Shown here piece by piece: positions 25,143 to 34,316 of a stretch of DNA of 52,485 nt; within the stretch, counting starts at the first letter, position 1, and each line of letters begins with the position of its first letter. The DNA comes from an uncultured Clostridia bacterium (GTDB taxonomy: Bacteria > Bacillota > Clostridia > Christensenellales > Borkfalkiaceae), in assembly GCA_944337235.1 (NCBI GenBank), contig CALVLK010000008.1, positions 1-52,485 of the forward strand, read 5' to 3'. Under the pieces are notes generated by a model that worked only from the letters and a program-made list of their open reading frames with translations, searched no databases and had not been told where the DNA came from. Position numbers and translations under genes: made by a program.

Positions 25143-25319
25143 TTAGTTTCTGCTTCTTTTTCTTGCAGCCTCAGCTTTCTTTCTCTTTTTGACGGAAGGC
25201 TTCTCGTAAAATTCCTTCTTACGAAGATCGCCGATGATCCCATCGCGCGAGCACTTTCTCTTAAAGCGGCGCAGTGCGCTCTCTAAGTTTTCGTTCTCGC
25301 CCACTCTGATCGTAGACAC
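25143..25319 (-). CDS. rpsU: 30S ribosomal protein S21
   Basis: A 58-residue S21: [22 protein letters not shown] followed by the basic [15 protein letters not shown] tail. I place the start at the GTG at 25319, because AAGGAGGG lies 10 bases upstream and the family begins with (M)STIRVGEN. The in-frame ATG at 25343 would overlap that ribosome binding site. The gene has a perfect consensus promoter. Confidence 0.95.
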   Translation of the reverse strand: MSTIRVGENENLESALRRFKRKCSRDGIIGDLRKKEFYEKPSVKKRKKAEAARKRSRN

Positions 25320-25361
25320 GCTGACACAACCCTCCTTCGCCAAAGCACTTATTTCCCAAGT

Positions 25362-25390
25362 ATTATAGCAAAAGCGCTGTGCGTTGTCAA
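25362..25390 (-). promoter_or_regulatory. Consensus promoter of rpsU
   Basis: On the minus strand, TTGACA (25390-25385), a 17-bp spacer and TATAAT (25367-25362), matching the sigma-A consensus at all twelve positions. Confidence 0.9.
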
Positions 25391-25433
25391 ACCGTTTTGG
25401 GCAAAATTTTACAAAATGATTATTTTCGCCCGA

Positions 25434-27923
25434 TCACTGCGCCGAACGGATGGCCTCGACGGGGCGCTTGCGCACCGTGAGCGCCACAGGCAGCGACGTC
25501 GAAACGAGGGCGGTCACAAGCGAAATGGCAAGCACGATGAGTACGTTCTTCCAGCCGAAATCGAAAAGCGCGTATTCGAGCACCGCCTGCGAGATCAGCA
25601 CGGAGTTGGTGATGGAGCATGCGATAAGGCTCCCCAGACAGCCGAGGGCAAAGCAGAACAGCGTGACGACGATGCCCTCGATGACAAAGATCTTAAACAC
25701 GTCGATGCCGCGCGCGCCCACTGCACGGAGAATGCCGATATCCTTGCGCTTGGCATGGATGCTCGCCGAGATGAAGTTGAACAGAAGGAGCGCTGCAAAA
25801 ATCGCAAGCGCGACGGCGGCAATCCCCAGGATGAGATAGATCTCCGAGAACATCTCCTGCCCCTCGCGGATGCCCGACATGAAGGAATAGGGAGCCTCGT
25901 AGCCGACGTCTGTGCTCTCATTCGTCGTTCCGTCCAGCCGCATGAGGATGTTCGCCCGTACGCTGCGGTTGCCTGCAAGCGGCGCAAACAGATACTGCAC
26001 ATAGCTGTCGCCCGTCTCTGCAGCGGGGTTGAGCTCGTACCAACCGCTTTCGGTAAACGTGATGTAGTTGGAAGATACAAAGTTCTCCGTACGCACGGCG
26101 GAGATGATATGCGCCATGGTGAGCTGATCGGCATATTCCCGCTCATCCTCGGCGTGCTCGGCATAGAACCCGTCGCCGACGACGCACAGCCCCGCCATGG
26201 AATAGGTGAAATGTTCGTTGAACTCCTGTTTGAGGTCAAGCCACTCGTCCGAGGTCATCCCCGTGCCGCCTCTGCCGTTCTGCAGCACTTCGTAGGCGGA
26301 GAAATCTTCGTGCGTATCGAAGATGCCCGTGATCGTGATATAGACGCGGCCGATGGAATTCATGCTGACCGTGAGCTCCTTTCCGATGAGATCGTCGTAC
26401 GAGGCGACGGGCGTATTGACCTCTCCGCTGCGGTACCCACTTGCAACGAAGGCGTCGTACACGACGGAGGAGACTGCACATTCGTTTGCCGCCTCCGGAA
26501 GCCTTCCTGCGACGAGCTCCATAGCGCCGCCCGTCCCCGTGAACTGACTGACGTCAGAGGCATTGGCAAAGGCGGTGAACGAGGTGACCTCATCGTAATA
26601 ATCGTTGAGGTTAACTCCGATGCTTGCGACATAGGAGCGATTGATCGCACTCATGGTATATGCGGGGATGAACTGCATCTCGGGATAGCTGTTTTGCAGC
26701 GCTTCGATCTCGTCCGGGGTAAAACGTGAATGCGTCGTCTCGCCCGTATAGAGCTTGTTGATGTAGGTGCGGTCGCCGTTCTGCATATGCAGCACGCCGT
26801 ACTTGGTGAGGACCGCGGCGCTGTAGGTGGAATTTGTCAGCGTATCGGCGCCCTGCTCTGCGACGTTGAAGGTCATAAGCGTGGAGAACACGCCGAACAC
26901 GATGAAGGCGATGGTCGCAAGCAATGTGGTAAATACCAGGCGCAGCGGCTTGGCGCGCAGGCCCGAAAAACCCATCTTCAGCGCATACCGCCAGGGGAAC
27001 TTGGATTTGATGAAGCTGCTCTCGTCCTTTTCGTCGGGCATCTCCTCCTCGACCGTCTTGCCGAAGCCGACATACCCGCCGCCCGCAGTGACGCCGCTCA
27101 GATCCTCCGCGTCGGAGGAGATGACGACGCTCCCCTTGTTACGGCGAAGGAATGCGAGCACACGCTCCTCCTCGTCGTGCGTCATGGCGGTGCCGCTGTT
27201 GAGCGCGATCTTCTTTTCGGAGACCTCGATCAGGTTGTCCCCCTCCGTCGCGCCGCCGCGCGTCACGTCCGAGACGATCTTGCCGTCGCGCAGCTCGATG
27301 ATGCGGTCGGCATAGCTCTCGGCAAAATCTCTGTCGTGCGAGACGATGACGACCAGCTTCTCCTCGGAGAGCTTTTTCAGCGTGTCAAACACCTGCTTGC
27401 CCGTTGCCGAGTCGAGCGCACCTGTCGGCTCGTCGCCCATGATGATCTCGGGATTTTTGACCAACGCACGCGCAATGGCGACGCGCTGCCGCTGCCCGCC
27501 CGAAAGCGTTCCGGGGCGGCGGTCGCCGTATCCATCGAGATCGACCTGCTTCAACAATTCGTTGACGTGCTCCTCGTCGCGCGGCTTGCCCTGCAATTCG
27601 AGTGCGAGCGCGACGTTCTCCGCCACCGTCAGTTCAGAGAGGATGTTATACTCCTGAAAGATAAAGCCCACATAGGTATTGCGGTAGGAGTCGAAGTCGC
27701 TCTTACTGAAATCTTTGCTCGACTTTCCCTTGACGATGACCTCGCCTTCGTCGGGGCTGTCCAACCCGCCCGCGATATGAAGAAGCGTCGACTTTCCGCT
27801 GCCCGACTTGCCGAGCAGAAACACCATGCCCTTCTCCGGGAAATTGACCGAAACGTCGTCGAGTGCGACGACAGTCTCTCCCTTGGTGACATACCGCTTG
27901 GTGAGATGCCTGACCTGTAACAT
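25434..27923 (-). CDS. MacB-like ABC transporter: ATPase fused to FtsX-type permease (paralogue 2)
   Basis: An 829-residue fusion with the same plan as the gene at 7477-10359. The ATPase has Walker [10 protein letters not shown] (38-46), signature LSGGQRQR, Walker [13 protein letters not shown] and VVSHDRD. After a linker come one membrane segment ([18 protein letters not shown]), a roughly 330-residue extracytoplasmic domain and three C-terminal membrane segments. Shared runs such as [12 protein letters not shown] and FQEYN show close paralogy; the extracytoplasmic part is shorter and different, suggesting a different ligand. AAAGGAGG lies 8 bases before the ATG at 27923, which is preferred to an ATG 11 codons upstream. 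It is monocistronic behind a perfect promoter. Confidence 0.9.
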   Translation of the reverse strand: MLQVRHLTKRYVTKGETVVALDDVSVNFPEKGMVFLLGKSGSGKSTLLHIAGGLDSPDEGEVIVKGKSSKDFSKSDFDSYRNTYVGFIFQEYNILSELTVAENVALALELQGKPRDEEHVNELLKQVDLDGYGDRRPGTLSGGQRQRVAIARALVKNPEIIMGDEPTGALDSATGKQVFDTLKKLSEEKLVVIVSHDRDFAESYADRIIELRDGKIVSDVTRGGATEGDNLIEVSEKKIALNSGTAMTHDEEERVLAFLRRNKGSVVISSDAEDLSGVTAGGGYVGFGKTVEEEMPDEKDESSFIKSKFPWRYALKMGFSGLRAKPLRLVFTTLLATIAFIVFGVFSTLMTFNVAEQGADTLTNSTYSAAVLTKYGVLHMQNGDRTYINKLYTGETTHSRFTPDEIEALQNSYPEMQFIPAYTMSAINRSYVASIGVNLNDYYDEVTSFTAFANASDVSQFTGTGGAMELVAGRLPEAANECAVSSVVYDAFVASGYRSGEVNTPVASYDDLIGKELTVSMNSIGRVYITITGIFDTHEDFSAYEVLQNGRGGTGMTSDEWLDLKQEFNEHFTYSMAGLCVVGDGFYAEHAEDEREYADQLTMAHIISAVRTENFVSSNYITFTESGWYELNPAAETGDSYVQYLFAPLAGNRSVRANILMRLDGTTNESTDVGYEAPYSFMSGIREGQEMFSEIYLILGIAAVALAIFAALLLFNFISASIHAKRKDIGILRAVGARGIDVFKIFVIEGIVVTLFCFALGCLGSLIACSITNSVLISQAVLEYALFDFGWKNVLIVLAISLVTALVSTSLPVALTVRKRPVEAIRSAQ

Positions 27924-27955
27924 TGTTTTCCCTCCTTTGTTTCGATTCCCTTTCA

Positions 27956-27984
27956 ATTATATAAAAATATATGACCCATGTCAA
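27956..27984 (-). promoter_or_regulatory. Consensus promoter of ABC paralogue 2, with internal inverted repeat
   Basis: On the minus strand, TTGACA (27984-27979), a 17-bp spacer and TATAAT (27961-27956). TGAC-ATGG-GTCA overlaps the -35 box and spacer and could be a repressor site; that part is inference. Confidence 0.85.
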
Positions 27985-28039
27985 GTCACCTTACAAATCC
28001 GCAGGCCCTTTCACATAAAAATCATAAAATTTAATGAAA

Positions 28040-28828
28040 TCAGCGATACTTTTCCACCTTTTCCGCCAGAAATTCGTACGAGGCGATCAGCTCTTCATCG
28101 TCGGCATAGTCGCCCTTATAATTTTCGATGAGCAGCGGGCCGTCGAACCCGACGTCGCTTAGGCGCTGCAGGAGTTCGTCGAAATCGAACGTGCCGCGCC
28201 CGGGAAGGCACATCCTGCCCGCGCCGTCGCGGTCGCTGACGTGGACGTGCGCAATGCTTCCGCCCATCTCCGCAAGATATTCCCGCCAATCATAGCCGGT
28301 GATATACGCCTGCTTGATATCGAGCACGCCCGCAAGGGCGGGGCAGCGCGCCTTAAGCTCCCGAAAGACGCCGGGGCGGTTATAGAACGCCCACTCCACG
28401 TTCTCGTAGGCGAGCGTGATGCCATACTGCGCGCAGAAGTCGAAGATGCGTTGCGTCCCCTCCCCCGTCCGCGCGAAATTTTCGCGGAAGGTGCGTTTGA
28501 GGCGGGCGATGCCGTGAAAGGTATAGTACCGCGCTCCGAGCTGCTGCGCCGCCTGCATCGCCCTGCCCAGCCAGTCGAAGGCGTCTTTGCGGACGCGCGG
28601 ATGTTCGGCATACAGCTGCGGTTCGAACTGCGTGTTCAGAACGTGCACGGAATGTACGTCGACACGCCCCTTGCGCGCGGCGAGCAGCGCCCCGAAGGCG
28701 GGGTCGTACTCGCTGAACGAGGTGAGGAACACCTCTGCGCAGGAGATGCCCCACCGATCAAACAGGGCGAGCGCTTCCTCGTTGTTTTCGCGCAGAAAGC
28801 GCGTCGCCGTAGAGATCCCCGCGCGCAT
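28040..28828 (-). CDS. Sugar phosphate isomerase/epimerase family protein (TIM barrel)
   Basis: A 262-residue xylose-isomerase-like TIM barrel. Typical strands and metal ligands are visible: VDVHSVHVL, ARYYTFHG, ITLAYENVEW with the metal Glu, GVLDIKQAYITG, IAHVHVSDRD with metal His/Asp, and PLLIENYKGDY with the second Glu. The family covers sugar isomerases, epimerases and AP endonuclease-like proteins, and the substrate cannot be read from sequence. The start ATG (28828) overlaps the stop of the upstream glycerol-1-phosphate dehydrogenase by one base (TGATG), so the two are translationally coupled and probably act in one pathway. Confidence 0.85.
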   Translation of the reverse strand: MRAGISTATRFLRENNEEALALFDRWGISCAEVFLTSFSEYDPAFGALLAARKGRVDVHSVHVLNTQFEPQLYAEHPRVRKDAFDWLGRAMQAAQQLGARYYTFHGIARLKRTFRENFARTGEGTQRIFDFCAQYGITLAYENVEWAFYNRPGVFRELKARCPALAGVLDIKQAYITGYDWREYLAEMGGSIAHVHVSDRDGAGRMCLPGRGTFDFDELLQRLSDVGFDGPLLIENYKGDYADDEELIASYEFLAEKVEKYR

Positions 28829-29943
28829 CAGTAGAACAGCTCCATCAGTTCGTCGACGGCGCCCGCCATCAATCCCTTGGTGCAATAGAGGGTGAGAATG
28901 GTGAAGCGGTCGCGGATCTTATACGCCTCGAAGAACATACTGCGCACGGTATCCGCAGGGACGTCCAGCTGCGAGAAGCGCACGGGGCATTGCAGCGCGG
29001 CGAGGATATCCCGCACGTATTCGGGCTGCGGCACGCCTTTGATCAGATCGCGCGTGACCTCGTCGACGGGCATGCGCCGCTCCAGCGTGTGGTAGAGATA
29101 GCACGATACCATCGTGCCCAGCCCCACCTTGACGCCGTGCAGCGGGATGCGCTTGCCGCGGCGCAGAAAATCCATCTCCAGAAAATGGCTCATGTGGTGC
29201 TCCGCGCCCGATGCGGGGCGGGAATTCCCCGCAATGACCATGGCATAGCCCGAGATGATGAGCGCGTCCATCAGGCGCTTCACGCCCTCCTCCCGTCCTG
29301 CGATGAGGTCGGGAATGCTCTCGTCGCAGGCGCAGACCGCCTGGCGCATGAGATCGGCGGCCTTGCTGTCGTATTCCTCCCCCGTCAAATGGTGCGAGAG
29401 CGCCCAGTCGGTAAGGCAGCAATATTTGGCGAGGATGTCCCCCGCGCCCGCGCCCTGCATAATCCTGGGGGCATGCAGCAGCACATCGTAGTCGATGAGG
29501 ATATCCGAGGCGACCTGCGCGTTGCGGGTGATCTTGAACCCCTTTTCGATAAGGGGCGTCACCCCGGAGGTATAGCCGTCCATCGAGGGCGCGGTAGCAA
29601 ATACGCCGCTTGGCCTGTGCGTCAGAAATCCCGCCCGCTTGGCAAGATCGTTGAGCGTGCCCGCGCCCACGGCAAGGATATAGTCATACCCCTCTGCGCC
29701 CTCGCATACGCGCGCCACTGTCTCCTCGTCGGCGACGGGCTCCCGTGCGGGCAATGTGAGCACGCCGTACTCCCCCTGCCCTGCAAGCAGTTTACAGATC
29801 TCTCCCGCGAGGGGAAGCGTCGTCTCGTCGGTGACCACAAGCACCCGCCTGCCCTGCATCCGCCGCAAAAAGCGCGGAAATCCCTGCTCCGATCTGATCT
29901 CGACGTTGACGCCGAATTGTTCTGAAAGTGCCTGAATGTCCAT
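28828..29943 (-). CDS. sn-glycerol-1-phosphate dehydrogenase (AraM/EgsA family)
   Basis: A 371-residue iron-alcohol-dehydrogenase-fold enzyme of the AraM/EgsA group, which reduces dihydroxyacetone phosphate to glycerol 1-phosphate. Key stretches are AVGAGTLNDLAK (nucleotide binding), FATAPSMDGYTSG, DYDVLLHAPRIM, GAGAGDILAKY with the metal Asp, SGAEHHMSHFLE with metal His, and IPLHGVKVGLGTM with the second metal His. In B. subtilis it feeds PcrB for heptaprenylglyceryl phosphate; no PcrB is in the window. I prefer the ATG at 29943, which has GGGAG upstream; the ATG at 29964 is an alternative. It is coupled to the downstream TIM-barrel gene. Confidence 0.88.
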   Translation of the reverse strand: MDIQALSEQFGVNVEIRSEQGFPRFLRRMQGRRVLVVTDETTLPLAGEICKLLAGQGEYGVLTLPAREPVADEETVARVCEGAEGYDYILAVGAGTLNDLAKRAGFLTHRPSGVFATAPSMDGYTSGVTPLIEKGFKITRNAQVASDILIDYDVLLHAPRIMQGAGAGDILAKYCCLTDWALSHHLTGEEYDSKAADLMRQAVCACDESIPDLIAGREEGVKRLMDALIISGYAMVIAGNSRPASGAEHHMSHFLEMDFLRRGKRIPLHGVKVGLGTMVSCYLYHTLERRMPVDEVTRDLIKGVPQPEYVRDILAALQCPVRFSQLDVPADTVRSMFFEAYKIRDRFTILTLYCTKGLMAGAVDELMELFY

Positions 29944-29998
29944 AATATCTCCCGTCGCATCCATGAGGCGACCCCGTACACAGGGCCCCTGTCCGCCC

Positions 29999-30445
29999 TT
30001 ATCTTTTCAGCCGCTCCATGACGAAATTTGTCAGAAGAATGCCATGCCGTTCCACCTGCTGCTCGCGCAGCACATGATAACCGCGGCCTTCGAAAAATCT
30101 GCGCGCCGTAAGCGAAACATGCGCAACGATACGCGCATACGGCGCCTCGAGCGCATCGCAAAGCGCCGTTGCAACACCCCGCCCCTGCGCATCGCCGCGC
30201 ACATACAGGCGGTCGAAATATCCCGTTTCGTCGATATCGCCAAAGCCGAGAATGCCGTTCTCCTCCGCCACAAGCGTCATATGTTCCGAGAGGGACGCAT
30301 GCCACGCCGACGCGTCTTCTTTCCCTGTTGCCCAGGCGTCGAGCTGCGCGCGCGTATAGTCGCGTGCGGCAACGGTATGGACGCTTTCATAGAAAAGCCT
30401 GAGAATAGCACGGCAGTCCTGCCGCCGATATGCCCTGAGGATCAT
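29999..30445 (-). CDS. GNAT family N-acetyltransferase
   Basis: A 148-residue acetyltransferase. The opening MILRAYRRQDCRAILRLF is the usual first strand-helix, followed by GILGFGDIDETGYFDRLYV and the acetyl-CoA loop GDAQGRGVATALCDAL (motif A, Q/RxxGxG/A). A C-terminal RRFFEGRGY segment completes the fold. The ATG at 30445 is preferred over an upstream frame that would run through the pgcA terminator. The substrate is unknown. It lies between the pgcA terminator and the glycerol-1-phosphate dehydrogenase. Confidence 0.87.
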   Translation of the reverse strand: MILRAYRRQDCRAILRLFYESVHTVAARDYTRAQLDAWATGKEDASAWHASLSEHMTLVAEENGILGFGDIDETGYFDRLYVRGDAQGRGVATALCDALEAPYARIVAHVSLTARRFFEGRGYHVLREQQVERHGILLTNFVMERLKR

Positions 30446-30458
30446 GTCACCTGAAAAT

Positions 30459-30489
30459 CGCGCCGCAGAGCATTTCGCTTTGCGGCGCG
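30459..30489 (-). terminator. Intrinsic terminator of the phosphoglucomutase gene
   Basis: Arms CGCGCCGCA (30459-30467) and TGCGGCGCG (30481-30489); on the minus strand the stem is followed by ATTTTC. It ends about 13 bases before the acetyltransferase start. Confidence 0.8.
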
Positions 30490-30521
30490 GTCTTGCTTGT
30501 TTGCCGCCCAAGACAGGCGGA

Positions 30522-32240
30522 TCATTGTTTTACGCGTTCCAACAGCGCCTTGGCGGAGGCGTCTGCCTGTTCCATGAGCGCCTGTGCCGTTGCCTCGTCC
30601 TTGGCGCGGATGGAGTAATAGAGCTTGAGCTTGGGCTCCGTGCCCGAAGGCCGGACGCACACGAAGGAGCCGCCCTCCAGCTCGTAATACACGCAGTTGC
30701 ACTTGGGAATGTTCAGCTTCTCCTCGCTGCCGTCTGCCGCCCTTCTCACGTCCGCAGAATAGTCGCGCACGGCGACCACCCGGAAGGGTCCGAATGCCTC
30801 GACCCTGACCGTCTTGAGCGCGTCGACGACGGCATTCATCTCCTTCATGGCGTTCAGTCCGGAATACTGTATGGAGACGTTCTTATCCAGCACATAGCCG
30901 TACTTTGCATAGATCTCCTGCAGTCTGCCCCACACCGTCTTACCGATGTAGGTATAGTAGCACACCATCTCGGCGCAGAGCATCGAAGCGACGACGGCGT
31001 CCTTGTCGCGCGCGTGCGTGCCGCGCAGGTAGCCGCACGATTCTTCAAACCCGAATACGAAGGTGTGCGAGCCGTCTGCCTCCCACTCCTTGATCTTTTC
31101 GCCGATGAATTTGAAGCCGACGGGCGTTTCGAAGAGCGCCACGCCGAAGTCGTCGCAGATCGCCCGCGCCATGCCCGTCGAAACGAATGACTTGACCACA
31201 GCGGCATTCTTCGGAAGCGTGCCCTCCTCCTTGAGGCGGGTGAGGATGTAATCGAGCAGGAGGATGCCCACCTGGTTGCCGGAGAGCGCCACAAATTCGC
31301 CCGCGTCGTTCTTGACGGCGACGCCCAGGCGATCGGAGTCGGGATCGGTGCCGAACACCACGTCGGCGTGAATGCGGTTGGCGAGCGCAATGCCCATGGA
31401 GAGCGTCTCTTTGAACTCGGGGTTGGGGACCTTGACGGTGGAGAACTCGGGATCCTGCGTCGTCTGTTCCTCCACCACAGTCACATTGATGCCGAGCAGC
31501 TTCAGAATGCGCATGACGGGCACATAGCCGCTGCCGTGCACGGGCGTATAGACGAGCTTGAGATCCTTCCCGCAGCGCTCGACCGCCTCTTTGGAGAGCG
31601 TCAGCTTGGACAGCGCCTCGATATAGGTGTCGTCCACCTCCTTGGGAACGGACAGGATGAGCGGGCTGTTCTCCTCCACCGTGACCGAGAGATAGTCGGT
31701 GATCTTGTCGATGAAGCCGACGACGATCGCCGTCGCCTCGGGCGACATCTGCGCACCGTCCTCGCCGTACACCTTATAGCCGTTGTATTCCTTGGGGTTG
31801 TGCGAGGCGGTGATCATGATGCCCGCGATCGTGTTCAGATAGCGCACGGCGTACGAAAGCATGGGCACGGGATGCACATCGTCAAAGACGTATGCCTTGA
31901 TGCCGTTCCTGGCGAGCACCGCCGCCGCCTTTTGGGCGAACAGACGGCTGTTGCGGCGGGTATCGTACGAGATGACGACGCCGCGCGCCTGCTCTGCGGG
32001 GGAGAGCGTCTTGATATATTCGGAAAGTCCCTGCGTGGCGCGCATGACAGTGTAAATGTTCATCATGTTCATGCCGCAGCCGAGAATGCCGCGCATGCCC
32101 GCCGTACCGAATTCCAATTCGCCACCGAAGCGGTACTCCTGTTCCTTCTCGTTGCCCGCAAGGGCGGCAAGTTCCTGCCTGCTCGCCTCGTCGAGGCGGG
32201 CGTCGTTCAGCCAGTTCTGATAGTTAGTGCGGTAATCCAT
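30522..32240 (-). CDS. pgcA: Phospho-sugar mutase (phosphoglucomutase/phosphomannomutase)
   Basis: A 572-residue alpha-D-phosphohexomutase of the PgcA type. It contains LEFGTAGMRG (N-terminal family signature), the phosphoserine loop TASHNPKEYNGYKVY, the metal loop FGTDPDSDRLGVAV, the sugar-binding FGFEESCGY and the C-terminal phosphate-binding VRPSGTEPKLKLYYS. It interconverts glucose 1- and 6-phosphate for envelope sugar or glycogen synthesis. The length matches the long Bacillota form. The start has GAGAGGG upstream. It is flanked by hairpins on both sides, so it is probably monocistronic. Confidence 0.94.
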   Translation of the reverse strand: MDYRTNYQNWLNDARLDEASRQELAALAGNEKEQEYRFGGELEFGTAGMRGILGCGMNMMNIYTVMRATQGLSEYIKTLSPAEQARGVVISYDTRRNSRLFAQKAAAVLARNGIKAYVFDDVHPVPMLSYAVRYLNTIAGIMITASHNPKEYNGYKVYGEDGAQMSPEATAIVVGFIDKITDYLSVTVEENSPLILSVPKEVDDTYIEALSKLTLSKEAVERCGKDLKLVYTPVHGSGYVPVMRILKLLGINVTVVEEQTTQDPEFSTVKVPNPEFKETLSMGIALANRIHADVVFGTDPDSDRLGVAVKNDAGEFVALSGNQVGILLLDYILTRLKEEGTLPKNAAVVKSFVSTGMARAICDDFGVALFETPVGFKFIGEKIKEWEADGSHTFVFGFEESCGYLRGTHARDKDAVVASMLCAEMVCYYTYIGKTVWGRLQEIYAKYGYVLDKNVSIQYSGLNAMKEMNAVVDALKTVRVEAFGPFRVVAVRDYSADVRRAADGSEEKLNIPKCNCVYYELEGGSFVCVRPSGTEPKLKLYYSIRAKDEATAQALMEQADASAKALLERVKQ

Positions 32241-32259
32241 AATTTCCCTCTCTTATCTT

Positions 32260-32284
32260 AAAATTTCGCGCGGCTTTGCCGCGC
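32260..32284 (-). terminator. Terminator of the membrane-protein pair
   Basis: Stem GCGCGGC/GCCGCGC with a three-base loop (32268-32284), followed on the minus strand by CGAAATTTT. It lies between the stop at 32304 and the pgcA start. Confidence 0.65.
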
Positions 32285-32303
32285 CGTTTTATCCGTTATG
32301 ACT

Positions 32304-33284
32304 TCAAAGGTCAGACTCCTCCGAAGAGATCAGATCTTCGGGCTCTTCGTCCGCCCCGACGATCTCGTGAAGGGAGATATAATATTTCTTTCCGTTCTCG
32401 TCGTAGTAGCAGACGAACTGCACGACGAGCAGGAACAGATAGCTTGCGGGAATGCTGATGAAGAGCGCGCTACCCAACGTGCAGAGGCCGCATACAATGT
32501 TAAGAATGACGATGAGATAGACGCTGATCAGAAAGCAGGAATACCGCTTGCCGAACCCGCGCTTCAAGCCGCCGAAGCACTCCTTCAGGCCGCCGATCAC
32601 GCTCTGCCCGCTCGTGAGCGCGGGAATCCATGCCGAGATGAGCGTCATCTTCAGCGATTGCAGGCACAAAAAGAGCGCAAGCGAGAACGAAAGCCCCACC
32701 AGCACGGAAACCAAACCGAGCGCCGAGAGCAGCGACGGGGTATAGAAGAAGAAAAACCAACAGCAGAGGATCGCCGCCACGTCGTAGAGGAAGGAGACGG
32801 GCACATAGATGATCTGGTAGAGCAGCGCCTGCCCCAGGTGTTTGAAGAATGCGGCGGAAAAGCTCGTCTTGCTGTAGGAGCGCATGCGGTCGTGATAGAT
32901 GTTGCCCATGGCAACGACGGCGACGCCGTTGAGCAGCCGCTGCAACAGGTAGACAAGGCAGATGCCCGCACCCGTGCCCACGATGGGGTTGATATTTTCG
33001 GCAAGCATGACAAGGAGGTTTCTCATCGCCTCGGAGAACGTATCGCGGAAGGTACCGAGATAGTCCGCCTGCCCCGAAAAGAGCGCCTCGAAAAAGTCGC
33101 CGATGAGCACGCCGACTGCCTGCACCTGCTCGGAGGCAAAGATGGTATGAAGGCCGAAATTGAGCAGCGCATAGGCGATGCCGAAGAACACGATGCCGAC
33201 GATGGCACGATAGAGCAGCAGCTTATATACGCAAGAAAAGTTGTCGGACAATATGCGCAATGCGTTTCTCAGTTTCATGATCAA
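32304..33284 (-). CDS. Integral membrane protein of unknown function (second of a pair)
   Basis: A 326-residue protein with about six hydrophobic segments, the first near residues 18-45 (YKLLLYRAIVGIVFFGIAYALL). A long extracytoplasmic or amphipathic loop follows, then segments around GICLVYLLQRL, IIYVPVSFLYDVAAILCCWF, LLSALGLVSVLVGLSFSLAL and two near the C-terminus. The tail is acidic and cytoplasmic (EEPEDLISSEES). I do not recognise a family. It overlaps the upstream membrane gene by four bases (ATGA), so both are translated together and probably form one complex. An ATG two codons downstream (MKLRNAL) is an alternative start. Confidence 0.8.
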   Translation of the reverse strand: MIMKLRNALRILSDNFSCVYKLLLYRAIVGIVFFGIAYALLNFGLHTIFASEQVQAVGVLIGDFFEALFSGQADYLGTFRDTFSEAMRNLLVMLAENINPIVGTGAGICLVYLLQRLLNGVAVVAMGNIYHDRMRSYSKTSFSAAFFKHLGQALLYQIIYVPVSFLYDVAAILCCWFFFFYTPSLLSALGLVSVLVGLSFSLALFLCLQSLKMTLISAWIPALTSGQSVIGGLKECFGGLKRGFGKRYSCFLISVYLIVILNIVCGLCTLGSALFISIPASYLFLLVVQFVCYYDENGKKYYISLHEIVGADEEPEDLISSEESDL

Positions 33285-34102
33285 AGCTCCCGATAGCTGC
33301 GCAGGATATCCTCGCGCTCGATCTTATCTGTATGGAAATAGAGCACCTCCATGCGGATGGCAAAGCTCAGAAAGAGCAGACATACAACAAAGAACATGAG
33401 AATGCCCGTCACGACGGGAGGCATGAGGGCGCCGATTCCCGCCAGAATGATGGTGGGCACGATCGAGATCGCCATGGAGAGCATGAGCCGCCCGCGTACG
33501 TTCGTCATCAGCCGATAGGAATACAGAAAGGCGTTGTAGGCGCGCATACCCGTGATCTGGATGCAGGGCAGCCAGAGATAGAAGATGGTCGCAACATAGA
33601 GCAGCACCGCAAGGAAGAGGGCGACAATGAGGATAAATAACACAGCCGCTGCAGCGGTGGCGCCCAGTGCCGATACGGTATAGAGCATGGCAGAGAGGAC
33701 GAGCGCCCACAGTTCGTAGAGCGCGACATACAGCAATACGATGAGCGCGGTCGAGAGCAAATTTTCCCACATCTGCGCGAACACGCCGCTGAGCGTGCGC
33801 TTGCCGATGCGCATGTGCTTTTCCGAAAAGGCGAGCAGCGCGTCGAGAAAGAACACGACGCTCACAAGCATACATACGCTGTACGCCGCCCCGAGCACAG
33901 AATCGAAGCGAAGGAGGCTCCAGGAGCAGAACACGTCGAAAAAGTCGAAGTCGGGCCGCCCCGTAAAAAAGCCGTTCAAAAAGCGGTCGATCGCCTGATA
34001 GTCGAAGGAGAGCGCCAAAAAGAGCGCGGGCACCACGGCAAAGGGCAGCACGAACCAGATGTTTTTGAAGATATATTTCCAGTGTTCAAAAATCAGACGC
34101 AT
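33281..34102 (-). CDS. Integral membrane protein of unknown function (first of a pair)
   Basis: A 273-residue protein with six probable membrane segments. It begins MRLIFEHWKYIFKNIWFVLP, followed at once by a hydrophobic stretch, then segments around SVCMLVSVVFFLDALLAF, ALIVLLYVALYELWALVLS, AAAVLFILIVALFLAVLLY, AISIVPTIILAGIGALM and GILMFFVVCLLFLSF. No catalytic motif is visible and the family is unknown to me. The RNA leader contains a hairpin and only a poor ribosome binding site. It is promoter-proximal and coupled to the next gene. Confidence 0.8.
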   Translation of the reverse strand: MRLIFEHWKYIFKNIWFVLPFAVVPALFLALSFDYQAIDRFLNGFFTGRPDFDFFDVFCSWSLLRFDSVLGAAYSVCMLVSVVFFLDALLAFSEKHMRIGKRTLSGVFAQMWENLLSTALIVLLYVALYELWALVLSAMLYTVSALGATAAAAVLFILIVALFLAVLLYVATIFYLWLPCIQITGMRAYNAFLYSYRLMTNVRGRLMLSMAISIVPTIILAGIGALMPPVVTGILMFFVVCLLFLSFAIRMEVLYFHTDKIEREDILRSYREL

Positions 34103-34154
34103 TTTGATACCATACAGAGAAGCATCTGCTCGGGCAAATGCTCATATCGCTTTT

Positions 34155-34183
34155 ATTATATCTTAAAACGGGGGTTCTGTAAA
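34155..34183 (-). promoter_or_regulatory. Promoter of the membrane-protein pair
   Basis: On the minus strand, TTTACA (34183-34178), a 17-bp spacer and TATAAT (34160-34155). The roughly 45-base leader holds an imperfect hairpin (AGCATTTGC/GCAGATGCT, about 34121-34142). Confidence 0.8.
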
Positions 34184-34261
34184 GAGTTTTCACCGAAAAA
34201 GTTCCGAAGAAATTGATATATCCCCCTGTGCAGAGGCGGATGCGCCGCCCGCAGAACGCAG

Positions 34262-34291
34262 GAAAGCCCGAGGGTTCCCCCTCGGGCTTTC
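34262..34291. terminator. Terminator-like hairpin after the repeat lipoprotein gene
   Basis: A perfect 13-bp stem (GAAAGCCCGAGGG and its complement) with a TTCC loop. The minus-strand tail is only CTTTCC, so the U-run is weak; the plus-strand tail is richer in T. Confidence 0.6.
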
Positions 34292-34316
34292 TGTATTTTT
34301 CCGGCGTCAGAGACAG

